Positions 30,103-41,514 of a stretch of DNA of 64,000 nucleotides are shown piece after piece. Both the position numbers and the translations under genes were made by a program. The stretch's first letter is position 1. Each line of letters starts with the position of its first letter. Location: contig CATNEN010000005.1 in the NCBI GenBank assembly GCA_950097015.1, forward strand, positions 2,471,501 to 2,535,500, in the 5' to 3' direction. The notes beneath the pieces are model-generated. The model saw nothing but the letters and a program-made list of their open reading frames with translations. It did not search any database and was not told where the DNA came from. The DNA is from Macrostomum hystrix. Taxonomy: Eukaryota; Platyhelminthes; Macrostomidae.

Positions 30103-30110
30103 GTTACAGA
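30103..30110. repeat. Target-site duplication, right (GTTACAGA)
   Basis: An 8-bp direct repeat immediately right of the P-like element, identical to 28331-28338. Confidence 0.9.
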
Positions 30111-30250
30111 TAAGTTACTGATAAGAACCAATGGAATCAGTTGAAGCTTATCAATTTTTACTGCATGATTATCGGTCCACTAAGTTGTATTTAAAAACCT
30201 GAAAAAGTCGTGCCTAGCTATATGCTTGAAAACAGCCTCATTTTATAACA

Positions 30251-31203
30251 ATGGCTAATTATAAGGTTATAATACATATTATTGAATCAGTGATAGCACT
30301 CACTCAAATATCCGATTGTACGACGAGCCGTACGTTCGTTGGAAATGGAACAACAACAATAAGAAATAACTTACATTTTCAATACGTTGGTTGCTACGAC
30401 TACTTAAATTTAGATAGACATTGGAAAAATGTAACAGACTATTCCCCTACTGATGCATGCTACGAGTTCTGCATCAAGTATGCCTACTTGGCATTGCGAC
30501 TTGGAGCCTGTTTCTGTGCCACTAACCTGTCAACAGCCGGTTTGAAATTAAACTCTAGTCCCGGGTATGTCTATGACGGACCGAATTCTGCCAGGGTCTA
30601 CCGAATTCGCGAAGGTAAGCGACATTCAAGCGTGAATTAGTTTCTATAATTTTTGTTAATTCGCTTGCAGTCCATCATATATTTAGGATGTTAAGCAGGC
30701 AAATTAGCTTCGGTAAGTAACAAACGTATTTTGAAATAAAAAAATAATTTTCGTCAACCCAGACTTTGTAATTTTGACTACGATTTTGTAAATTTTTAAT
30801 ATTTTTTATTCAACGTTAACCAGATGTTGAAGCTGTCAATTTAAAATTAGAAATATACGCGACAAGTGTGTTTGCTCAAACTGTTTATAATGTCAACTTA
30901 AGTCTCGAAAAATTATTTTGATTTGCAAATTTCCAGAGAGAGAGCAAATATTGTCCTACGAGCCAAAGTCCGTGGCAATGGCAAATCCGATGCAATTTTT
31001 TACTTTTTTCAAACTCGATTGGCATTGTTAATGAGAGACTTTTTAAATTATATGATGGACGGATTTAAATTTGATTTAGTTATTATCTGTTCAATATTTA
31101 GGACCGCTTATCAGGACAAAGACCACATCTTTCTGTATCTCCCAGAATATCGCAATAAAAATCCAGTAGGCAGGCTAAAATTTTCCGGTCTATTCGATTA
31201 AAC
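30251..31203 (+). CDS. WSC-domain-like protein, gene model uncertain
   Basis: The first exon, 30251-30614, has 121 codons. A weak signal-like start is followed by FQYVGCYDY, DACYEFC and GACFCATNL, a cysteine pattern like the carbohydrate-binding WSC domain. The donor gtaagc and a matching phase-1 mini-exon at 30671-30712 look real. From 30824 onward DVEAVNLKLEIYATSV is open but ends at a TGA near 30919. A further open stretch at 30923-31203 would need a very short intron (about 35 bases) or a frameshift. It could be a damaged gene, or one whose later exons I have misjoined. WSC domains occur in secreted or membrane proteins. Confidence 0.42.
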
Positions 31204-31426
31204 AACTTCCAAAATCACAAAACATCCACATTGTGACGTTGTCACTTTCTGTAGGAGGCGCTATGAAATTCAAATTAATGTGGTTCTGAGTTGGGCCGTT
31301 CTAACAAATGTAATTACGTGGTCATCACTTTTGCAATCTCGTATTTTTCTTAGATCGCTACTGTAAGTAGACGTCAACGTACATTCGAACCCCTTGGGCC
31401 ACTCATTATTATGGTTTTCCTCTCAG

Positions 31427-31537
31427 CCAATAGCGCGCGTCCACGCCCCTGTGCAAAGTTCAACTGCCTGTTCACTTTCTAGCCAATCTCGCGCTGCGGC
31501 ATAAATTATGTTAAACTTTGTGCCAGCCTATTTATAG
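31427..31537 (+). promoter_or_regulatory. CCAAT/TATA promoter-like block
   Basis: Two CCAAT boxes (31427-31431 and 31483-31487), a CCACGCCCC GC-type box between them, and TATTTATAG at 31529-31537, then about 130 bases of C-rich DNA. The order and spacing fit a plus-strand promoter. Confidence 0.5.
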
Positions 31538-31857
31538 CCGCTCTCCGCCCTAGCGCCCCTTCACCGCGCTGTTGCTCTCCACTGGTCGCTACTGCTCTGT
31601 CCCGACCTCCTGCCGGTCTTCTCTGTTAACCGACGTCAGTTTATCTGCCACCGCCACTATCTGATTAACCCACTACTGCCACCACTGTTAACTACGAGTA
31701 CTTTGGATTGATCAAATTGTTAATATTTCTTTTTTGAACCGCTACGGATTCGCCATAGAAGTTTATACAGACCAGTCTTACTTCTTCTTGTCAGCGTGCT
31801 TATTCAGGACTAATTATTCAGTTAAATCTTATTAGTTACATAAAATTTGTTAAAATA

Positions 31858-32541
31858 ATGAACTCAAAGGTAAATCTACAGTTTGAGTAAGAATGCGTCT
31901 TACAAGAAACGGTTCATTAATTGCATGCAGCAAAACAATTATTTATTATAATTCAACTATCGCCAACTTTTGCACGACCCAAAAAGGGACAAAAATGAAA
32001 TTTTGAGGTTTGCTTTGGGTTGCGAAGGAGAATGCAAAAGTACTTAATTTAAATGTGCCAATAAAAAAGAGAAATGAATATTAAATTATCACTATAAATT
32101 TGTTGTAGTCTTCATGATTTTGCGTCGAATTATTCAAGATTTTCCTTTTCTGCTTTTAAAGTACATATGCACTTTTGAAGTACATGTGCACTTTGAAAGT
32201 ACATTCTAGAATGTCAATTTAATGCATATGACAGCAATGCATTTAAAAAACTATTATGACTTGAAAAAAGTTGTTAATGAAATTTGTTTCGATTTTTTTT
32301 GTTTTACTGTTTGCAAAGCGGCGGCAATTCAATCTGCAAATACACCGCAACTTCTCGGCATCCTTCGGCAGCGCCTCTGACAACGCTTCTGACATCTGCG
32401 GCGACGTCTGGACTGCAGCTGACGACGGGTTCGCCGATTGTTGGCCTTGGTTTGATCCCGACAGTCGGCCCGGCAATGACACTTCAGCATGTGCCGCCGC
32501 AGATCACCTGAATTTGATAGGGCAGCTATGGATCACAATGT
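31858..32541 (+). CDS. Possible small two-exon gene, unrecognised
   Basis: ATG at 31858 codes Met-Asn-Ser-Lys and runs straight into a gtaaat donor. After a strong T-rich tract, an acceptor at 32317-32318 could open an exon from 32319 reading RRQFNLQIHRNFSASFGSAS to a stop near 32541. Codon use ends in C or G like the real genes here, but the minus strand is also open over the same bases. No domain is recognised. The promoter-like block 320 bases upstream is the main support. Confidence 0.22.
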
Positions 32542-32654
32542 GATTTGGGCCTAAACCGGGTTTTTTCGATTTCGTAAATGCCAACCGCCAAACAAGTGTT
32601 TGAGTACTTGGAAACAGAGCTCAATATTAATTAGCACTTCTGTGTCCAACAGGT

Positions 32655-33770
32655 AACTAATACTGTATATAACATTCAGTATCTAACATTTCTGTATTAC
32701 TGCAACAGGTACAATTCAGTATCTAACATGTTTGTACTACTGTATCAGGTGAAATTCACTATCTAACATGTTTGTACTACTGTAACAGGTACAATTCAGT
32801 ATCTAACATGTTTGTACTACTGTAACATGTACAATTCAGTATCTAACATGTTTGTACTACTGTAACATGTACAATTCAGTATCTAACATGTTTGTACTAC
32901 TGTAACATGTACAATTCAGTATCTAACATGTTTGTACAACTGTAACAGGTACGATTCAGTATCTAACATGTTTGTACAACTGTAACAGGTACGATTCAGT
33001 ATCTAACATGTTTGTACTACTGTAACATGCACAATTCAGTATCTAACATGTTTGTACAACTGTAACAGGTACGATTCAGTATCTAACATGTTTGTACAAC
33101 TGTAACAGGTACGATTCAGTATCTAACATGTTTGTACTACTGTAACATGTACAATTCAGTATCTAACATGTTTGTACTACTGTAACATGTACAATTCAGT
33201 ATCTAACATGTTTGTACTACTGTAACATGTACAATTCAGTATCTAACATGTTTGTACTACTGTAACATGTACAATTCAGTATCTAACATGTTTGTACTAC
33301 TGTAACAGGTACAATTCAGTATCTAACATGTTTGTACTACTGTAACATGTACAATTCAGTACCTAACATGTTTGTACTACTGTGACATGTACAATTCAGT
33401 ATCTAACATGTTTGTACTACTGTAACATGTACAATTCAGTATCTAACATGTTTGTACTACTGTAACATGTACAATTCAGTATCTAACATGTTTGTACAAC
33501 TGTAACATGTACAATTCAGTATCTAACATGTTTGTACTACTGTAACATGTACAATTCACTATCTAACATGTTTGTACTACTGTAACATGTACAATTCAGT
33601 ATCTAACATGTTTGTACTACTGTAACATGTACAAATCAGTATCTAACATGTTTGTACTACTGTAACATGTATAATTCAGTATCTAACATGTTTGTACTAC
33701 TGTAACATGTACAATTCAGTATCTAACATGTTTGTACTACTGTAATATGTACTATTTAGTATCTACTCAA
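32655..33770. repeat. 40-bp minisatellite
   Basis: About 28 highly similar copies of a 40-bp unit containing GTATCTAACATGTTTGTACT and ACTGTAACATGTACAATTCA. Variants have AACAGGTAC instead of AACATGTAC. Confidence 0.97.
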
Positions 33771-33965
33771 GGACACAAATTTCATCCCCTGGGCCGGAGG
33801 TAATTCGAACACGCGACCTTTCGGCCAGAAATGGGAAGCAAACAACTCACTTGTTGACAGGCAAGCCTTTTTAAAGTGCCTCTGCACAAGAACCATTCGC
33901 CTGTTTGGTAGCATTGGCCACTCGAATGCCATGTGCATTTCAAATCCTGTTAGGCCAGACACAAT
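33770..33965 (-). repeat. tRNA-like SINE fragment
   Basis: On the minus strand GGTCGCGTGTTCGAATTACC near 33800-33822 resembles a tRNA B box. The surrounding 190 bases are open in one minus frame but match no protein I know. Confidence 0.35.
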
Positions 33966-34087
33966 TCCGGTGCAATGCAGTTCGATTAGGAATGCTAAAA
34001 TACAAATAGCAATTGGAAAGATTTTTTATACACTACTTGTCAGTAGAAATGCGAACATTTTCTAATACACAGTTTATAATTTGATGC

Positions 34088-37000
34088 CTACACGAATCCC
34101 GAGCTGTGGGCACGAAGCCCCTTGAGGCTATACTCAGAATTGGCGTGTCCAAGACAGTTGTGTTGTGCGATTTCACTCGCAGAAGTCGATACTGAACCTT
34201 CAGGGATGTGGGATTTCAACTTTACTATGTTTAATTGAATAGAAATTGTCTAGTTAAATTTTGTTACATTTACATGAAAGTTTTTAAATATTAATAGGAT
34301 TAGGCTGATTAGATTGATAAGAGAATTGGGACAGATAAGAGATAAGACCGATAAGAGAGATGAGGCAGATGAGACAGATAAGAGAGATGAGGCAGATGAG
34401 ACAGATAAGAGAGATGAGACAGATAAGAGAGATGAGGCAGATGAGGCAGATAAGAGAGATGAGACAGATAAGAGAGATGAGGCAGATGAGACAGATAAGA
34501 GAGATGAGACAGATAAGAGAGATGAGGCAGATGAGACAGATAAGAGAGATGAGACAGATAAGAGAGATGAGGCAGATGAGGCAGATAAGAGACAGATGAG
34601 GCAGATGAGACAGATAAGAGAGATGAGGCAGATGAGACAGATAAGAGAGATGAGGCAGATGAGACAGATAAGAGAGAGATGAGGCAGATGAGACAGATAG
34701 GAGAGAGATGAGGCAGATGAGACAGATAAGAGAGATGAGGCAGATGAGACAGATAAGAGAGATGAGGCAGATGAGACAGATAAGAGAGAGATGAGGCAGA
34801 TGAGACAGATAAGAGAGATGAGGCAGATGAGACAGATGAGAGAGATGAGGCAGATGAGACAGATAAGAGAGATGAGGCAGATGAGGCAGATAAGAGACAG
34901 ATGAGACAGATAAGAGAGATGAGGCAGATAAGAGAGATGAGGCAGATGAGACAGATAAGAGAGAGATGAGGCAGATGAGACAGATAAGAGAGATGAGGCA
35001 GATGAGACAGATAGGAGAGATGAGGCAGATGAGACAGATAAGAGAGATGAGGCAGATGAGACAGATAAGAGAGAGATGAGGCAGATGAGACAGATAAGAG
35101 AGATGAGGCAGATGAGACAGATGAGAGAGATGAGGCAGATGAGACAGATAAGAGAGAGATGAGGCAGATGAGACAGATAGGAGAGAGATGAGGCAGATGA
35201 GACAGATAAGAGAGATGAGGCAGATGAGACAGATAAGAGAGATGAGGCAGATGAGACAGATAGGAGAGAGATGAGGCAGATGAGACAGATAGGAGAGAGA
35301 TGAGGCGGATGAGGCAGATGAGACAGATGAGACAGATGAGACAGATAAGAGAGATGAGGCAGATGAGACAGATAAGAGAGATGAGGCAGATGAGACAGAT
35401 AAGAGAGAGATGAGGCAGATGAGACAGATAAGAGAGATGAGGCAGATGAGACAGATAAGAGAGAGATGAGGCAGATGAGACAGATAAGAGAGAGATGAGG
35501 CAGATGAGACAGATAGGAGAGAGATGAGGCAGATGAGACAGATAAGAGAGATGAGGCAGATGAGACAGATAAGAGAGAGATGAGGCAGATGAGACAGATA
35601 AGAGAGAGATGAGGCAGATGAGACAGATAAGAGAGAGATGAGGCAGATGAGACAGATAGGAGAGAGATGAGGCAGATGAGACAGATAAGAGAGATGAGGC
35701 AGATGAGACAGATAAGAGAGATGAGGCAGATGAGACAGATAGGAGAGAGATGAGGCAGATGAGACAGATAAGAGAGATGAGGCAGATGAGACAGATAAGA
35801 GAGAGATGAGGCAGATGAGACAGATAAGAGAGAGATGAGGCAGATGAGACAGATAAGAGAGAGATGAGGCAGATGAGACAGATAGGAGAGAGATGAGGCA
35901 GATGAGACAGATAAGAGAGATGAGGCAGATGAGACAGATAAGAGAGATGAGGCAGATGAGACAGATAGGAGAGAGATGAGGCAGATGAGACAGATAAGAG
36001 AGATGAGGCAGATGAGACAGATAAGAGAGATGAGGCAGATGAGACAGATAAGAGAGAGATGAGGCAGATGAGACAGATAAGAGAGATGAGGCAGATGAGA
36101 CAGATAAGAGAGATGAGGCAGATGAGACAGATAGGAGAGAGATGAGGCAGATGAGACAGATAAGAGAGATGAGGCAGATGAGACAGATAAGAGAGATGAG
36201 GCAGATGAGACAGATAAGAGAGAGATGAGGCAGATGAGACAGATAAGAGAGAGATGAGGCAGATGAGACAGATAGGAGAGAGATGAGGCAGATGAGACAG
36301 ATAAGAGAGATGAGGCAGATGAGACAGATAAGAGAGATGAGGCAGATGAGACAGATAGGAGAGAGATGAGGCAGATGAGACAGATAGGAGAGAGATGAGG
36401 CGGATGAGACAGATGAGACAGATGAGACAGATGAGACAGATAAGAGAGATGAGGCGGATGAGACAGATGAGACAGATGAGACAGATGAGACAGATAAGAG
36501 AGATGAGGCAGATGAGACAGATGAGAGAGATGAGGCAGATGAGACAGATAGGAGAGAGATGAGACAGATGAGACAGATAGGAGAGAGATGAGGCAGATGA
36601 GACAGATAGGAGAGAGATGAGGCGGATGAGACAGATGAGACAGATGAGACAGATGAGACAGATAAGAGAGATGAGGCGGATGAGACAGATGAGAGAGATG
36701 AGGCAGATGAGACAGATGAGAGATATGAGACAGATAAGAGAGATGAGGCAGATAAGAGAGATGAGGCAGATGAGACAGATAGGAGAGAGATGAGACAGAT
36801 AGGAGAGAGATGAGACAGATAGGAGAGAGATGAGACAGATAAGAGAGATGAGGCGGATGAGACAGATGAGACAGATGAGAGATATGAGACAGATAAGTCA
36901 TTCAGCAGAACACAGATATCAGACAAACTTTGAAGGAGTAATCTTTGAAATACAACGAATAAAAAATGAAATTCTTGGCAGACAGATTTGAACCAAGCAA

Positions 37001-38605
37001 GATAAGAAAATGATTTTATTGCATTTTTTATGTTCTAACGATAATGGCAGAGTTTGACTGTCTTCTTGTCTCTTGAGAATATTTTCTTATAATGATTACT
37101 TCTCCAAGCTTAAATTAAACGCATTCGTCTTTACTGTCTGAAACTCGAAATAAAGTTGTATCGAGAACTCTAACTAATTTACTTCTGGAGAAGAATAGTT
37201 AAAAAAGTTGAAAATAAAAAAAAACTGGAAATTATTAGAAACAGGAGAAGCATAAAAATAGTAATAATATTTGCAAGAGGGCTGCGGGCAGTGGCGCATC
37301 ATTTGGTGACACTAGACCCGCAGCCAGCGAGGAGGCAATTCTGCCCATTTCGCTGACTCCTGAGCACACACGCACACAGATACTGTACTCAGGCACACGC
37401 TTACACAGGTGTGTACATCTGCCCTGACTTTCTCATCGTCAGGCAGTGTACACTCTTACTGTGCCTTCGTCTTGTCTATACAGTATACAGTGAAGCATAC
37501 TCCACCAATTAAGCATGAAAAGCATAAGAAACAAGTGAGCATTATTGATCAAAAGCAATGCCCAGTTCTCACCCTAGACTCGCCGTAGACTCCTGACGCC
37601 GCAGTCCAATTAAATCTGAGGAAATTGAGATTGTGCGACAGTGCAATTCCACGAGGAGATAAAAAGTCCAACGGTGGATGGGCCAGGGCCGTGTCGTTTA
37701 GGACCAGGTGATATGCCGATTGGATCAGCGCGTTGTGCAGCTCGGTTGATTGTCCTGCGAATTGTGCAGATATGAGGCCAAATATTCATTAGCATCTGAA
37801 TCTTGATCAATAGATTTGCAGCTAGATCAATAGATTTGCAGCTAGATCAATAGATTTGCAGCTAGATAAATAGATTTGCAGCTAGATAAATAGATTTGCA
37901 GCTAGATAAATAGATTTGCAGCTAGATCAATAGATTTGCAGCTAGATCAATAGATTTGCAGCTAGATAAATGGATTTGCAGCTAGATCAATAGATTTGCA
38001 GCTAGATCAATAGATTTGCAGCTAGATCAATAGATTTGCAGCTAGATCAATAGATTTGCAGCTAGATAAATAGATTTGCAGCTAGATCAATAGATTTGCA
38101 GCTAGATAAATAGATTTGCAGCTAGATAAATAGATTTGCAGCTAGATAAATAGATGTACTGCTAGATCAATTCGCAGCATTACCAAAACAGAAAAAAAAT
38201 TACAAATAGACAAACAGCTAGACCAGCAGACTAGCAGCTAGACCAGCAGACTAGCAGCTAGACCAGCAGACTAACAGCTAGACCAGCAGACTAACAGCTA
38301 GTCCAGCAGACTAACAGCTAGACCAGCAGACTAACAGCTAGACCAGCAGACTAACAGCTAGACTAGCAGACTAACAGCTAGACTAGCAGACTAACAGCTA
38401 GACTAGCAGACTAACAGCTTGAAAGTATCTCACTTGGCTTGCATCTGCTTGCTCGCAGTGGTCTCCTAGAAGACAGAAACTGCATCCAGTCGAACACCTG
38501 GGACAATGTAGATCGGTCTAGCCAGAGATTGAGGCCGTTCGCTCCGGTTGTTGCAACCAGCACGAGCAGTGACATTGTGAGCAGTATTGGTCTAGACACT
38601 GGCAT
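34088..38605 (-). CDS. Unrecognised secreted protein, exons 1-2 (and possibly a last exon)
   Basis: Exon 1 is 38434-38605: ATG at 38605, then a signal peptide (MPVSRPILLTMSLLVLVATT, likely cut after ANG). Exon 2 is 37573-37754, joined in phase 1, reading STELHNALIQSAYHLVLNDT and SHNLNFLRFNWTAASGVYG, with two N-glycosylation sequons (NDT, NWT) and a gtgaga donor. The phases agree, and both exons use C/G-ending codons. A phase-0 candidate last exon at 34088-34219 (LKSHIPEGSVSTSASEIAQH, then stop) is weak; other exons may be missed. I do not recognise the family. Intron 1 holds two 20-bp arrays; intron 2 would hold the 2.6-kb purine-rich array and SINE copy A5. Confidence 0.45.
34325..36895. repeat. 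2.6-kb purine-rich GATGAGACAGATAAGAGA array
   Basis: Built from short blocks such as GATGAGGCAGATGAGACAGA and TAAGAGA or TAGGAGAGA in varying order, so the period shifts between about 12 and 30 bp. The plus strand is mostly A and G. It is open for more than 850 codons in two minus frames because the units lack stops; these are not genes. Confidence 0.97.
36927..37257. other. Unique A+T-rich stretch
   Basis: About 330 bases between the purine-rich array and SINE copy A5. Nothing recognised. Confidence 0.6.
37258..37468 (-). mobile_element. SINE family A, copy 5 (5' truncated)
   Basis: Minus-strand copy of the 3' half: GATGAGAAAGTCAGGGCAGA, GTCAGCGAAATGGGCAGAAT, GCGGGTCTAGTGTCACCAAA, then an ATT-rich tail. 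The tRNA-like head is missing. Confidence 0.9.
37800..38165. repeat. 20-bp minisatellite, type 1
   Basis: About 18 copies of CAGCTAGATCAATAGATTTG, with GATAAA variants, in intron 1 of the unrecognised secreted gene. Confidence 0.97.
38212..38420. repeat. 20-bp minisatellite, type 2
   Basis: About ten copies of CAGCTAGACCAGCAGACTAA in the same intron. It matches the neighbouring array in 14 of 20 positions. It ends a few bases before the exon 1 donor. Confidence 0.96.
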
Positions 38606-38699
38606 GGTTACTAATTTTCTACTGATCTTAAATTCAACGGATCGAAAATGTTTCTTTTCAGAATAAATAAAAAATCGTTGTCAAATTTGTTCTATATTG

Positions 38700-39230
38700 T
38701 CTTCTTGTGCTTGTATTACGCAGACGAGATAGCAGAAAAATTGTGAGAACCTCCTCGCTGTACAGACGAGCAGCACAGAAATTGTAAAGACGGAAGGCGT
38801 AGGTGTAGGAGGGTTATGGCCTGTTTTTCATTCGTTGAATTTTTCTAGCTAAATAGCTAATGCAAATTTTGTCTTGAATAAATGCACTAAAACTGTAGCT
38901 TGGCTTGCCTGAAGAAAAACTAATTACTCATTCTAATACTCCTCAGCTTTGGCTAAAACACCTACGCAATTTTACTCAAATTTAGTCTGCCTAACTCGCT
39001 TGTTATAGTTATTTAAGAAAGTGAGTCCCCCTGCTTTCAAAATAGGCAAATAGCACAAGCTGGACGTGTGCCTTGTACTAGTATTCCATTACTGCTTCAA
39101 CTTCTAGTTGAACTTGATTCAACTTAGTCAACAAATAGAGACAACTCAACAGACAGGTGGAACAGTCTGGGCAGTCTGTCTCTTAGCCTAATTTGTTATT
39201 CTAAAATCTGATAACTGTTACCATACAATG
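38700..39230. other. Region upstream of the secreted gene
   Basis: About 530 bases of unique DNA; may contain the minus-strand promoter. No clear element seen. Confidence 0.5.
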
Positions 39231-39231
39231 A

Positions 39232-41020
39232 GCCATTCATGGTGTTAGACATGGGCTATTCATGGTGTTAGACATGGAGTATTCATGGTGTTAGACATGG
39301 AGTATTCATGGTGTTAGACATGGGCTATTCATGGTGTTAGACATGGGCTATTCATGGTGTTAGACATTGGCTATTCATGGTGTTAGACATGGGCTATTCA
39401 TGGTGTTAGACATGGAATATTCATGGTGTTAGACATGGAATATTCATGGTGTTAGACATGGAGTATTCATGGTGTTAGACATGGAATATTCATGGTGTTA
39501 GACATGGAGTATTCATGGTGTTAGACATGGGCTATTCATGGTGTTAGACATGGAATATTCATGGTGTTAGACATGGAATATTCATGGTGTTAGACATGGA
39601 GTATTCATGGTGTTAGACATGGAATATTCATGGTGTTAGACATGGAGTATTCATGGTGTTAGACATGGAGTATTCATGGTGTTAGACATGGGCTATTCAT
39701 GGTGTTAGACATGGAGTATTCATGGTGTTAGACATGGAATATTCATGGTGTTAGACATGGGCTATTCATGGTGTTAGACATGGGCTATTCATGGTGTTAG
39801 ACATGGGCTATTCATGGTGTTAGACATGGGCTATTCATGGTGTTAGACATGGAGTATTCATGGTGTTAGACATGGAGTGTTCATGGTGTTAGACATGGGC
39901 TATTCATGGTGTTAGACATGGAATATTCATGGTGTTAGACATGGAATATTCATGGTGTTAGACATGGAGTATTCATGGTGTTAGACATGGAGTATTCATG
40001 GTGTTAGACATGGGCTATTCATGGTGTTAGACATGGAGTATTCATGGTGTTAGACATGGAATATTCATGGTGTTAGACATGGAGTATTCATGGTGTTAGA
40101 CATGGGCTATTCATGGTGTTAGACATGGGCTATTCATGGTGTTAGACATGGGCTATTCATGGTGTTAGACATGGAGTATTCATGGTGTTAGACATGGAGT
40201 GTTCATGGTGTTAGACATGGAGTGTTCATGGTGTTAGACATGGAATATTCATGGTGTTAGACATGGAGTATTCATGGTGTTAGACATGGAGTATTCATGG
40301 TGTTAGACATGGAGTATTCATGGTGTTAGACATGGAGTATTCATGGTGTTAGACATGGAGTATTCATGGTGTTAGACATGGAGTATTCATGGTGTTAGAC
40401 ATGGAGTATTCATGGTGTTAGACATGGAGTATTCATGGTGTTAGACATGGAGTATTCATGGTGTTAGACATGGAATATTCATGGTGTTAGACATGGAGTA
40501 TTCATGGTGTTAGACATGGAGTATTCATGGTGTTAGACATGGGCTATTCATGGTGTTAGACATGGAGTATTCATGGTGTTAGACATGGAGTATTCATGGT
40601 GTTAGACATGGGCTATTCATGGTGTTAGACATGGGCTATTCATGGTGTTAGACATGGAGTATTCATGGTGTTAGACATGGGCTATTCATGGTGTTAGACA
40701 TTGGCTATTCATGGTGTTAGACATGGGCTATTCATGGTGTTAGACATGGAATATTCATGGTGTTAGACATTGAGTATTCATGGTGTTAGACATGGGCTAT
40801 TCATGGTGTTAGACATGGAATATTCATGGTGTTAGACATGGAATATTCATGGTGTTAGACATGGAGTATTCATGGTGTTAGACATGGAGTATTCATGGTG
40901 TTAGACATGGAGTATTCATGGTGTTAGACATGGGCAATTCATGGTGTTAGACATGGGCTATTCATGGTGTTAGACATGGGCTATTCATGGTGTTAGACAT
41001 GGGCTATTCATGGTGTTAGA
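39232..41020. repeat. 23-bp minisatellite, 1.8 kb
   Basis: About 78 copies of a 23-bp unit containing TTCATGGTGTTAGACATGGA. A short core varies (GAGTA, GGCTA, GAATA, GAGTG) while the other 18 bases hardly change. Confidence 0.98.
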
Positions 41021-41514
41021 CTTCGAAACGAAGTCGACAGCAAGACATGAACTTTTTATTCAGACAAGTAAGATTGACTGATAACCCATTAGATTCGTTC
41101 ACTTTAAAGAAGAAGACAACAGAAATGTTAGCAAATTTCTAAAGATTTCTTGCTGCGTTTGCAGATACTTTCAACAGCTTTTGATAGATAAGCACTCTCA
41201 GCAGAGTCGCAATTAGCGCGCAGATACCTTTGGCTCATATAAAACACTTCTTCTAATTTCAATTTGTCTACTCTTATCTTGAAATTTATTTCAATGACAA
41301 CACTGCTTCTGGCAATCTACATATGAATCTATATATAATCTTGAAGGTGTTAAAAAGAATAAACAGTCGTTTCTTATTACAAAATTTTAGCAGCAGTTTA
41401 CACAATTCCAGATCCAGAGATGTTAAGTCAGCGATATAACCCTGATACCAGCTAACCTGCAATATCTAGACATCTAACCAACGCGCACGTGCCTCAAATC
41501 ACCAATCTCACGCC

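Noticed and set aside
34250-36926. Reading frames of about 880 codons on the minus strand
   Set aside because: They are tandem-array units without stop codons, open in more than one frame, with Leu/Ser/His repeats and no domain.
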